From assembly GCF_963678975.1 (NCBI RefSeq), contig NC_089281.1, forward strand, positions 2,775,926 to 2,839,925: a stretch of DNA of 64,000 nt. The letters run 5' to 3'. A program made the position numbers and the translations under genes. The notes beneath the pieces are model-generated. The model was not told the DNA's origin and did no database searches. It saw only the letters and a program-made list of their open reading frames with translations. Of this stretch, positions 55,691 through 64,000 are shown one piece after another; the first letter of the stretch is position 1; each line of letters begins with the position of its first letter. The DNA comes from Dysidea avara (Eukaryota; Porifera; Demospongiae; Dictyoceratida; Dysideidae).

Positions 55691-57320
55691 ACTTACTGGG
55701 GTGCTTTCCGATGACATTGGAGGTATCAGTAATTTTGCTACTTAGTTCTAGTTCTTGGGCCTGGAGATTGTCAATCTTGGCAGACAAGTCAGACACAGCT
55801 TTTTGTAGAGTTGAATACTCCTTTGAGAGATGCTCTTTGGTGAGGTCTGAAACAATGGATTCGATTTGTGGTGAGACACAGTGGCGTAGCCAAGGGTGGG
55901 CATGGGCGGGCATTTGCCCAACCATCACAGTTTCTTGCCCAACCATCACAAGTAGCTTAAGATTCGCGCGAGGATTCACAGCAGCACATAAAACAACCAT
56001 ACTTTAATACTGTAAAGCGTAAACGTGTACCTCATTTATTGAACCATGACTTCGAAAGAGGAATCGAGATAGATGGTGTATCACGTGATCCATGACGTGG
56101 AAAATCCCTTGGGAAGTTCCTATTATTACACTTCATTTAGACGCACGTGCCACGCTCCTTGGCGCGGTTTAAATTTGAAATTTAAAATGGACGTGGTACA
56201 CTTTAGTCATGGTACCATAGTCTATACTATCTATGGTGGTACTGTATCTCTAAGTCACAGTGAGTGATAATCGTCAGTAGGATTTAGTGTTGATGGTGCT
56301 GGCAGCAAAAGACTTCGTTTCAGAGCTGGGACTTGTCAAGCGTGTTTTCTTGATAAGGAAAGTACCGTATAGCCTAACTTACTGTTGATGAAAGAAAACG
56401 GGAAAACGTACTCTTCTAGATAAACTGAAATAATGGCAGGGGAGCTGGAAATGGAGAAAAGTTCAAGTCATTATAAAGTGTGACGTGCACAATTTGTACT
56501 GATTAACCAAGTTGTGGTTTACACCAGGGACGAAGCTTTCTTGGCATGCTGATATTTGTGATAGGACTCATTATAGTTCATAAATTAGCGCCCCCGTCCT
56601 TCAATTGGGGCCATGTGGCGTTTACTTGAAAAAGCATTACATATCGCTGTGGTGGTTGGTCTGTTACCTATACTGCAAGTTGATTGTAGTAAATATGTGG
56701 TGAACTGGTTAATTGCTGGTTCTTGTAGGTTCAGCAGTTTGATGTCACGTGATGCTCGGCTATGACGATCGTCGGTGGATGCCTATCCTACAAGTTTAAT
56801 AGAATAGCATAATAGTAAATGTTTACATACATGCAAGTAGCATTTGTTTTCGCTATAGCATAGGTAGCTGTAGGCCTTGTGTGCATACACTTTTCATATT
56901 TTTCTGTGATAAAGTCTCACATGAAAGTGAGCGTGTTTCTTGTGTGTGTAGTTAAGTTGATGTTATGCCCAACCATCAAATATTGGCTGGCTACGCCCCT
57001 GGTGAGACATGAGACTGGACCAAGTCAATTGTGATATTCTTTATACGACTGGCACAATCATTGACTTGGCAATAATGGACAAAATTACTTAGTGAAGAAA
57101 GTGACTGAACAGCCTTGAACTGTTCATGAGATATGCATTCACAGGTGGCATGTGCCCACATGCCACAAAGATCACACTGATTTGACTCACCTTTAGGAGC
57201 AGATGTACACTTCTTATTACATTTACCACAAACATCAAGTGGTTTACTAAGTATCTGTGCTGACTTAGCTGGAGAGACATCTGAGTAAGGTCTTTTCTTG
57301 GGCTTGCCAGACGTAGACAT
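55690..57320 (-). pseudogene. LINE ORF1-like PHD-finger/coiled-coil protein split by a hAT element
   Basis: Frame 57320-57010 (minus) starts MSTSGKPKKRPYSDVSPAKS. It carries a PHD-type zinc finger (CGKCNKKC ... CDLCGMWAHATCECI) and ends DLVQSHVSP. The remainder (IESIVSDLTKEHLSKEYSTL, QKAVSDLSAKIDNLQAQE) lies at about 55870-55690, on the other side of the 1.1-kb insertion, and looks like a coiled coil. The 8-bp target duplication lies within the HVSP codons, so the two halves were once contiguous. Such PHD plus coiled-coil proteins are ORF1s of CR1/L2-like LINEs; no reverse transcriptase follows. Compare 12193-12960. Confidence 0.65.
55879..57001. mobile_element. hAT-like non-autonomous transposon, 1123 bp
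   Basis: Ends CAGTGGCGTAGCCA and CAGGGGCGTAGCCA (read inward) with a perfect 8-bp duplication GTGAGACA at 55871-55878 and 57002-57009. Both ends share a CCCAACCATCA block. Internally no transposase frame is seen; 56060-56280 has a GC-richer patch. The terminal GGCGTAGCCA motif is very common in animal hAT elements. Confidence 0.88.
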
Positions 57321-57462
57321 TGGTAGATACGACGATATTCAATTTAGTGCATGCTAAGAGGAAAACATACAAAAAAAGCTGATTACAACAATTTTAGGTT
57401 TCAAACATGTAGAAAACCATGCGTGAATCCATGACAATTTGAATGGCAAAAATATTCTCTGA

Positions 57463-58269
57463 GAGAGAAATTATCAGTTTTATAGATGAAAAACACAGTA
57501 ACAGTATAATTGTATCCTCGGACACATGTTACCACAAATAGGGCAATATAAGCAAGGGTAGCTAACAAAAAAAAAAACAGCATTAGTCTACATATGTGAG
57601 GGTGCATAGGAAAAGGGACCTATAGAGACTTTTCAACTTTTTGAGTAAAAGTCAGCATATTTCCGTTTATTGTTAGGTAATTATAGTAAATTACATACAT
57701 TGGGACATCACACTTGTATTTAAATTCTTCACAACTAAGTAAAACAATTGAGTATTGACTTGAAATATGAATAGCTGGTGAGTTGTAGAATTCTTTGATT
57801 AGCATAACTCAAATTCCATGTTATGCCCCCTCACACATAAAAACTCTATAACTGTAATCTTTGTAACTACGTAGCTAAATTCATTTTATGATTGCTTTTT
57901 TTTCCTGAGCATATCAGCTGTGCTGTCTGCTCAGTAACAATAATAATAATAATAAGAGAAAAATTAATTATATTATACAAACGCAACGTTCAAGTCTCCA
58001 AGATTGATATCGCTGCCGCTGAATCAAAGATCCTTTTACTTCTAGATTTAGTCATCGTAAACTCATTTTGAATGAAATTCACACAGATCGTAAAAGATGA
58101 CAATGAAATTGGTAGATAGTGGCCTAGCTAGTACACTCATCTCAATTGTATCGTAATAGCTAGCAATCCCGAGTCAATCTAATTCAGCCAAGAGTAGCTG
58201 ATAATCTTCCTTTCCAAGCTTACGGTCTCTCGCAGCTTCGAGATGACGGACAGAGGAGCTATATATATA
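57463..58269. other. Segment absent from duplication copy 1, no gene
   Basis: AT-rich DNA with short ATA/AAT repeats (about 57935-57955). No reading frame is credited. Either inserted in copy 2 or deleted from copy 1. Confidence 0.5.
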
Positions 58270-58495
58270 AGGTAAATGCGGGTATTTCCGGACAGCGTAC
58301 AATTCCGGACACTTTGGTACCTTTATCAAGCTAGCCGAGGAACGAAACAACGGATTGCCTTGAAATTTCTGCTGTGAATAGCTATTCTTATAGGGATTAT
58401 AAAAATCGAAAAGTGTGTTCTAGTTGATTCATTCTTGGGTGCTATACACGAAGTGTCCGGAATTGTGCGCTGTCCGGAAATATCCGCATTTACCT
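58270..58495. mobile_element. Mariner-type MITE, 226 bp
   Basis: About 42-bp inverted repeats start AGGTAAATGCGGGTATTTCC and include GGACAGCG and AATTCCGGACACTT, with TA on each side (58268-58269 and 58496-58497). Absent at the matching place in duplication copy 1. Confidence 0.85.
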
Positions 58496-58600
58496 TATAT
58501 TTCAGATTTTAGCTTTGATTTCAGCTAATTCCATTTTTTTTAAATGAATTACGTGTGGAGCGGGTCACATCTCCGGTCACATCTCGGGTCACATACAACG

Positions 58601-59019
58601 ATGTTAGTGAGAAAACTGTCTAAAGCGTTAGCATCAACTAGGAGAATACCTCGTAATCGTCAAATAAGGTATCACAGTAACCAGACGGCATGTTTTCCTT
58701 CGCGCACTTTGGTAGAGTTACGACACCGCGGACTAGTAGAATTAGAGGGAGAAGACACGTTCAAGTACGTAAGAGAAAACGTTCTTGTACTTACTGAACC
58801 CTGATTTACAGGTTATTGCAGGGGCTAACAACGAATGATATTGATGAGTTATCACCAGATAAACCAGTTCAATACAACATGTTACTAAACCTGAAGGGAA
58901 GAGTGTTATACGACTTGTTGATATACCGCCATAAGGGGCTGGGGTGTATGTTAGAGTGTGACAGTGAATCAACCAGTGGAGTTATCAAACATCTCAGGAA
59001 ATACATGCTACGATCAAAG
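58601..59019 (+). CDS. IBA57: IBA57-like mitochondrial protein, exons 1-2 (partial copy 2)
   Basis: Exon 1 58601-58768 and exon 2 58822-59019, with the same boundaries as copy 1 and a 53-nt intron. The protein differs from copy 1 at only a few positions (ASTRR for ASIRR, IRYHSNQTACF for IRHHSNQTTCF, QYNML for QYSML, RHKGLG for RHKELG), nearly all single-base changes. Splice sites are unchanged and no stop has arisen in either copy, although both appear to lack the 3' exons. Role as for copy 1 if expressed as part of a complete gene. The 5' flanks differ: copy 2 has three GGTCACATCT-like repeats just before the ATG. Confidence 0.68.
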
Positions 59020-60026
59020 GTTGTTCTAATAGTGCATTCACTGTATGATGCACCACAATCAGCCAATTATCTCAAGGTGGGGTGACACAGAGACACTTGC
59101 TGTAAGTTGATCTGTGATCTTCAAGTAAATGGTCAAGGCTATTAAACAGTTTCAGTCAAGAATAAAACCATACTTACAGCATTTGAAAAGATTTTGTTTG
59201 CAACAAATCGGTAGAGGGAAAATAAAAATAAAAAACAGTTTCAGATATACTTATGGTTTCTGGTCACTAGCCATACATTTCAGGAATAGATCAGTAGGTC
59301 AGATTAAAAAAAAATTATACTGCACTGTCTGCAGTGATGTCAAATGTCTTTCGGTTACAAACCACAAAGCTATTAATGGATATGGGCCTAGTTGCTATCC
59401 AACGAGCTATAGATGGCATTCAAGTTTTGGTGTATCATAGATTTTGTAGCCAGGGGTGAGAGGGGCACTGGTTTTAAGGGATCTATGCTACGGATTACAT
59501 TACCTTTTGAGATAAAATTTTACCCACTGACTGTACTCTCGATCATTTTGCAATTACAAATTAATTTATAGGTGTCGTTGTTCTTATTTTTTCTATTCAT
59601 AATTAAAATCTGTATGAAACTGGGTCGGTTGGGTCCGAGCAACAACTTTTCAAATAGGTATGGCCTAAAGTGGCTAAGAGTTTATGCAACTACAAGTTTG
59701 AATGACTGTCTTGCAGTGTTTTTATTGGTGTTTTCTGCAGTTGGCTTATATTATGACATTATTGTATAGAGTGTTAGATGTGTATATTGCAATAGCAGGA
59801 AACAAATAAGAACACTGGCCAATTGTTCAAGATCAAACACTGTGGAAAATAAATTGTCAATTTTCCCATTGACCGTGGTCACAGATCTGTCTACCTATTG
59901 TGTGTGCCTATGTGAAGATAACCTCTGTAGGTTAAGTTAGTAGGTAAACTAAGTGTGAGACTTAACTTGTGGCTAATAGCATTTCTTTTCCCAATGCTAA
60001 TAATAAACATTTCAGCCATATAATTA
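59020..60026. other. Non-coding: duplicated DNA, then copy 2-specific DNA
   Basis: 59020-59570 corresponds to 48406-48955. 59572-60026 has no counterpart in copy 1. The plus-strand frame 59572-59769 is hydrophobic but unrecognised and not credited. Confidence 0.5.
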
Positions 60027-60160
60027 CCATATAGCGGGTTTTATCTGCGAGGTCCTAATTTGTGCGAATCATGCGAGAAGCTACAGGCTTGCAGAATTTA
60101 ATTCTACAGCCGCTTATGCTTTTGTTTTTATTAAGTCAGTGAAATCTCCATGTGTTGCAG

Positions 60161-61615
60161 TGTGAACTGTTGACCTATGTCTCTTTCAAGTACTTCAAAA
60201 GAGTGGACATTTCAGCCTCGCTGCCTGATCCGAAAGGTCCTTTGTCAGATCACTTACCTACAGCGTCAATTGCAGAAGCAAACAGAGAGGTTTTGAAAGC
60301 AGTAGCTGAAGCTAAGGAGCCGCGAAATAAGGGCCCATACATAAAAGTCACTCCAGAATGCAAAGCACAGGTTGCCAAGTTTGCTTCTATTAATGGAAAT
60401 AGCGTCGCTGCCAGGAAGTACACTAAAATTTTAGGCAAGAAGTTGAACGAGAGCACTGTTCGTTTATGGGTAAAGAATTACAAGCTCGAATTAGAGCGCA
60501 AGAGAAAGGCTGGTGATATTGAGCCAGACGTGCAAGTTCTGCCAACAGTGAAAAGAGGGCGTCCATTTTTACTTGGAGAGAAGCTGGATGGGCAAACTCA
60601 AGCGTACATACGAGCTGTTTGTGAGGCTGGTGGTGTGATTACAACAGGCATAACAATTGCAGCTGGTAAGGCTATTGTCCGTAAGTTTAACCCGACTTTA
60701 TTTGATGAAATGAATGGCCCTGCTTTAGAGTTGACGCCTAACTGGGCTAAATTGCTTTTATACAGAATGGGTTTTGCCAAACGAAAAGGGTGCTCTACCA
60801 AGAAGCTAATGGTTCATAATTTTGAGGAGATAAAAGAGCAATTTCTCAACGATATTGTTACTGTGGCCAATATAGAGGATATCCCAGATGATTTGATACT
60901 GAATTGGGACCACACAGCTATAAACATTGTGCCTGTGTCTTCATGGACGATGAACCAGAAAGGAGAAAAGCGAGTTGAAATAGTTGGCTTGGATGATAAA
61001 CGGCAGATCACTGCTGTCCTTTGTGGAGCACTAAGTGGTGAGATTTTGCCATTTCAATTAATCTACCAAGGGAAAACGTCTGCATGCTTGCCTAAAGTAA
61101 AGCTTCCTAAAGATTGGCTACTGAGCTTCACACCAAACCATTGGTCCAATGAAGACAAAACTGAGGAGTATATTCATTCAGTACTCTTACCTTACTTGGA
61201 GAAGAAAAGAGCAGAATTAGGGCTTTCTAACACTTTTCCGGCTGTTGTGTTGTTTGATGCATTTAAAGGTCAGACAACCGAAAGAATTTATCAATTGCTA
61301 GAAGCTAACAATGTGTACACAATAAGTGTACCAGCAAACTGTACCGATAAGCTTCAGCCAATGGACTTAAGCGTCAACAAAACTCTGAAAGATTTCATGA
61401 AGAAGGAATTTAATGAATGGTATTCCTCGGTAGTGTACGAGACACTTGATGCAGAAAATCCAATACCAGCTGATTTACGAATGGCAGTGATGAAACTTGG
61501 TGCTCGATGGCTATTAAAGGCTTACAGACATTTAATGGTCAACAAAGAAATCATCCAGAATGGATTCAAGGCTGCAGGAATAGCAGATGCCCTGAAGGAA
61601 CAGCGATCACTGTAG
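60161..61615 (+). CDS. DDE_1-family transposase (pogo/Tigger/Jerky-like)
   Basis: An open frame of about 485 codons ends at 61615. No ATG occurs before residue 187 (counting from 60152), and TTGCAG precedes TGTGAACTG at 60161. The start is therefore probably spliced from an upstream exon not located here. Residues about 84-113 resemble a helix-turn-helix (NSVAARKYTK ... STVRLWVKNY). KRGRP at 134-138 is an AT-hook-like motif. The catalytic core has the three acidic residues: D253 in NWDHTAINI, D369 in VVLFDAFKGQTT and D405 in DKLQPMDLSVNK, the last two 35 residues apart. Typical flanking motifs FQLIYQGKT and TPNHWSNEDKT are intact. The enzyme would cut and rejoin the element's DNA ends in the nucleus. 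All motifs are undamaged, so the copy may be recently active. Confidence 0.9.
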   Translation, partial: CELLTYVSFKYFKRVDISASLPDPKGPLSDHLPTASIAEANREVLKAVAEAKEPRNKGPYIKVTPECKAQVAKFASINGNSVAARKYTKILGKKLNESTVRLWVKNYKLELERKRKAGDIEPDVQVLPTVKRGRPFLLGEKLDGQTQAYIRAVCEAGGVITTGITIAAGKAIVRKFNPTLFDEMNGPALELTPNWAKLLLYRMGFAKRKGCSTKKLMVHNFEEIKEQFLNDIVTVANIEDIPDDLILNWDHTAINIVPVSSWTMNQKGEKRVEIVGLDDKRQITAVLCGALSGEILPFQLIYQGKTSACLPKVKLPKDWLLSFTPNHWSNEDKTEEYIHSVLLPYLEKKRAELGLSNTFPAVVLFDAFKGQTTERIYQLLEANNVYTISVPANCTDKLQPMDLSVNKTLKDFMKKEFNEWYSSVVYETLDAENPIPADLRMAVMKLGARWLLKAYRHLMVNKEIIQNGFKAAGIADALKEQRSL

Positions 61616-61755
61616 TAGCAACTGTCAAGAATTTGTGTAACAATTGTGTTAATTGCATTAAAATAATCATTTGATTAGTGAAGTTGTACAGCTAAATCAC
61701 AATATTTTATGGTATATACATTAAATCACATTCTAGTATCAGTTGTATATGTAGT

Positions 61756-63078
61756 TCACTTCTGAGGCTTGACCCGGCGAGATGGGAAGGGTGACATTTT
61801 TCCTTGACTCAAGCAGTTGATTAAATGTGACCTCATCTGTGATTGGTGAAAGTAAGCCTTTTCTGGATTACGTTTCTTTGTCAAATATACTGCATATGCA
61901 ATTGCAAATAGTCCACAGTCACTGAAACCTTGTTGTTTCTGTACTGGTACTACATGAACCTCCTTAACACCAAAAAGCTGCTGTATGATCTTCAGGCTTT
62001 TTTCATCTACAGAATCGTAGAGGGAATCATAGATGCTTACTGCATTAGGTTTTGACAATATTGTGCTGGCAGTTATCCAATGATTACCCCTGACATAGAC
62101 AATTTGCAGCTCATTAACTCGGGGAGTTGAACTTGCCTGCAGTAAAGTGGATTGCAAACCTTTAATCGAAAACTGGCACTTTAGTATGGTTTGGGCGTAG
62201 TTAATGTGTTTGTCATTTAGTTGAAAACCACCAGCAATTTCATCTCTGTCTGAAAGAGTAAGAGACACTCTTCCAAATTTCACCCATGTTGAACTGGAGA
62301 CTAGTACAGATGCACTGCTTTGATGCTTCACGGAATCTTTGCTACCATTAGTACTTTCAACTGGATCTAGTAAAACCATAGATAAATAGGCCTCAGCATC
62401 ATATTTCTGACTCTCTTTTGAGGTAGAATTTCTCCTGTCAGCAACGTCTGAGGGCTCATCTTGACATGGTGGTTCACATTCTAACACTTTCATACTTGTC
62501 GTGGGATCAGTGATGTCTCTTATAGATTCCTGGGTCATGTCTTCTCCTTGTGTGTCTGGTAGAGTGTATTTTACTTCCACAGTAAACTTTGCACCCTCAG
62601 GTTGCTCTGTATTACTACTAGAGCTACTGCTCACATCATTGCCACCAGTACCAGCACCACAGATAACTGGCACAGACACAGAAAGCAGCACTGGCCTTTT
62701 CATATCAACTAGTATAGACTTTGCTTTATTCACCATCACCTTACAACCAGCAAACTTCATTACCCATGGAATCTCCATGCCACCTTGTGGCAAGTCATGA
62801 GAGTACCGCCTCGAACCTGTAACTGTGCCAGTTATCGTTGCTCCTGTCTTCCCCAGAAAAACGTAACAAACTGCAGAAATTTTCCTAGGCACGTGTCCCG
62901 CTACAGTGGTCCCCTTACATACCGCAACAGCAAAAGGATCGTGGTGGTTTCGAACATCACGGCGACAGTACAGCACTTCTCCTATAAAACTGGACCAAAT
63001 ATCCTTGTAAACGTGATATCCTCTAATCGTAGAATCTATCGCAAAGGATTCTATTTCAGATACGAGCTCAGACGCCAT
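61756..63078 (-). CDS. HIRAN-like plus Ulp1/C48-type cysteine protease protein, transposon-borne
   Basis: 440 codons from the ATG at 63078 to the stop at 61756. Residues about 20-110 (GYHVYKDIWSSFIGEVLYCR, DPFAVAVCKGTTVAGHVPRK, GTVTGSRRYSHDLPQGG) look like a HIRAN-type DNA-end-binding fold. The middle (about 135-260) is Ser/Glu/Thr-rich linker. Residues about 270-430 resemble Ulp1-like (C48) proteases, with candidate catalytic His333 (RGNHW), Asp351 or 355 (YDSLYDS), Gln380 (PVQKQQG) and Cys388 (DCGLFAIAYAVYL). C48 enzymes cleave SUMO or related modifiers; whether this one does is unknown. It lies tail to tail with the transposase, 140 bp apart, inside the same inverted ends. The frame is intact, suggesting selection or recent arrival. 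Confidence 0.8.
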   Translation of the reverse strand: MASELVSEIESFAIDSTIRGYHVYKDIWSSFIGEVLYCRRDVRNHHDPFAVAVCKGTTVAGHVPRKISAVCYVFLGKTGATITGTVTGSRRYSHDLPQGGMEIPWVMKFAGCKVMVNKAKSILVDMKRPVLLSVSVPVICGAGTGGNDVSSSSSSNTEQPEGAKFTVEVKYTLPDTQGEDMTQESIRDITDPTTSMKVLECEPPCQDEPSDVADRRNSTSKESQKYDAEAYLSMVLLDPVESTNGSKDSVKHQSSASVLVSSSTWVKFGRVSLTLSDRDEIAGGFQLNDKHINYAQTILKCQFSIKGLQSTLLQASSTPRVNELQIVYVRGNHWITASTILSKPNAVSIYDSLYDSVDEKSLKIIQQLFGVKEVHVVPVQKQQGFSDCGLFAIAYAVYLTKKRNPEKAYFHQSQMRSHLINCLSQGKMSPFPSRRVKPQK

Positions 63079-63244
63079 TGCACGTGTAGCATACCACGAT
63101 TTTAATCAAGACCACGTGTTTTGATGATTGGAAGGGTTCGCAGATATTATAATCGCAGATATTACTGCTGGACGAAAAGCTTGCTTCTTCGCAGAAATTG
63201 CGCCTTGCACATTATACCCGCTATACGGCATGTGTTATCGATGA

Positions 63245-63289
63245 CATCAAGAGTTAATAGAGGGAGGGCTCTATTATTAACTCTTGATG
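63245..63289. repeat. Hairpin next to the transposon end
   Basis: CATCAAGAGTTAATAGAG and CTCTATTATTAACTCTTGAT pair around a GGAGGG loop with one 3-nt bulge. Lies between the transposon's right end and the point where duplication homology resumes (about 63297). Confidence 0.75.
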
Positions 63290-63296
63290 ACTTATG

Positions 63297-64000
63297 TATA
63301 CAATTAAACAGGTGTATATTATGATAAAGTTTTTCTCCGGACTTACCAAATCAATTCCAACTACTTGTTCTGCTAAATTAGATTGTGTAGTCACTTACAG
63401 CAGATGGCTGAAATAAGTGATTTGTGTCCATGAGATGAACACTCTTATCAAGACAAATAGAAATTTTTATTGAACAATAATAGCAGTCAATTTATCCAAT
63501 AAAACAAACAGTCACTTTTAGTTTTCTGTAAGTACGTAGCTATGTACTTAGTTTATTTCATCTAAAATACTATTTCAGAGCTTCTAAAATGTCCTGGGGG
63601 TTCAAGCCCCCAGACATCCATGAATAATATACATGTCTGTTGTATGCTTGAAATTCCACTGTGTAAATTTCATTATCACTTGTGGCCAAAGCCTCAAGCA
63701 CTAAATATCACTTTGGTCATTAGGCATCACCCATATTAGGCATCACCCATATTCATGTTATATCCACCAGTGGTTATGGCACTTGTAGTGGCCTTACATG
63801 TATACTCTATCATTAGTAAAAGTTCACTTGAAATTTTTTTATATTGGTGACCGGGAGATTGTTTTAAGGGAAGGCAGGAGGGGATTGTAGGTGGCAAGAG
63901 TGGCATGTATTCCTTCTGCAGAATAGTATGCATATGAGCCTAGTAATGTTTTGTAATGAAAAGTGTACGGAGCCTCTTTGAGCACTGATACCTCCTGATT
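63297..64000. other. Duplicated non-coding DNA (matches 48960-49677)
   Basis: Follows copy 1 closely, including the CCTGGGGGTTCAAGCCCCCAG hairpin at 63593 and GGCAGGAGGGGATTGTAGGT at 63873. No gene. Confidence 0.7.

Larger units (their letters stand above)
60027..63228. mobile_element. Pogo/Tigger-like DDE_1 DNA transposon carrying a HIRAN/Ulp1 gene, 3.2 kb
   Basis: Inverted ends match over about 42 bp (roughly 33 identical). The left begins CCATATAGCGGGTTTTATCT, the right, read inward, CCGTATAGCGGGTATAATGT, and both later have AATTTNTGCGAA. TA precedes the left end; CA follows the right end, so the TA duplication is not perfect. Between the ends lie two long convergent frames, 60161-61615 (+) and 61756-63078 (-), with no other genes. 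The matching site in duplication copy 1 (near 48955) lacks it. Confidence 0.78.
57385..64000 (+). repeat. Segmental duplication, copy 2 (with insertions)
   Basis: Matches copy 1 (47190-49677) in the pieces 57404-57462, 58497-59570 and 63297-64000. The intervening pieces (about 57463-58496 and 59572-63296) have no counterpart in copy 1. Confidence 0.85.

Noticed and set aside
63121-63324. Plus-strand 67-codon frame after the transposon gene
   Set aside because: It overlaps the transposon's right terminal repeat and the adjacent hairpin; no family resemblance.

Overview
The window looks like animal nuclear DNA from a marine invertebrate, most probably a demosponge. It is AT-rich and dense in small transposons. 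Short spliced exons (introns of 53-59 nt) lie among long non-coding stretches. A secreted protein family of a type common in sponges and cnidarians occurs in several copies. The species cannot be fixed from sequence alone. There are no bacterial operons, ribosome binding sites, CRISPR arrays or viral genes.

Layout. 1-4.4 kb is a transposon graveyard: two pieces of a Helitron replicase/helicase, a broken IS630/Tc1-type transposase, and a tRNA-derived SINE. 7-44 kb, with an outlier at 53 kb, is a decayed tandem array. Plus-strand fragments of an NSF-like AAA ATPase (second ATPase domain) alternate with minus-strand copies of a small secreted protein gene. Two secreted-protein copies are intact (10773-11711 and 26015-27187). 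The others carry frameshifts, deletions or, at 43 kb, one nonsense codon. The intact copies differ mainly in the number of a 40-residue N-terminal module (2 versus 4). A broken APE-type LINE (34.1-37.9 kb) sits inside the array. 41-42.3 kb holds two small hAT-like elements and a tRNA-like SINE. 44-46 kb is CTG/CAG-rich low-complexity DNA in opposite orientations. 47.2-49.7 kb and 57.4-64.0 kb are two copies of one segmental duplication carrying the first two coding exons of a mitochondrial IBA57-like gene. Comparing them reveals presence/absence insertions, including two adjacent foldback MITEs in copy 1 and, in copy 2, a 3.2-kb DDE_1 (pogo/Tigger-like) transposon. 50.4-52.3 kb has a 254-bp GT tract and two SINEs. 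54-57 kb has hAT-like elements with 8-bp target duplications, one of them splitting a LINE-ORF1-like PHD-finger gene.

How the parts relate. The best preserved coding sequences are the two secreted proteins, the IBA57-like 5' exons, and the convergent gene pair of the 60-63 kb transposon: a DDE_1 transposase plus a HIRAN-like/Ulp1-type cysteine protease protein inside shared terminal inverted repeats. That transposon and the alternating NSF-like/secreted-protein array are the most unusual content. All functional statements rest on reading motifs by eye; no database search was run.
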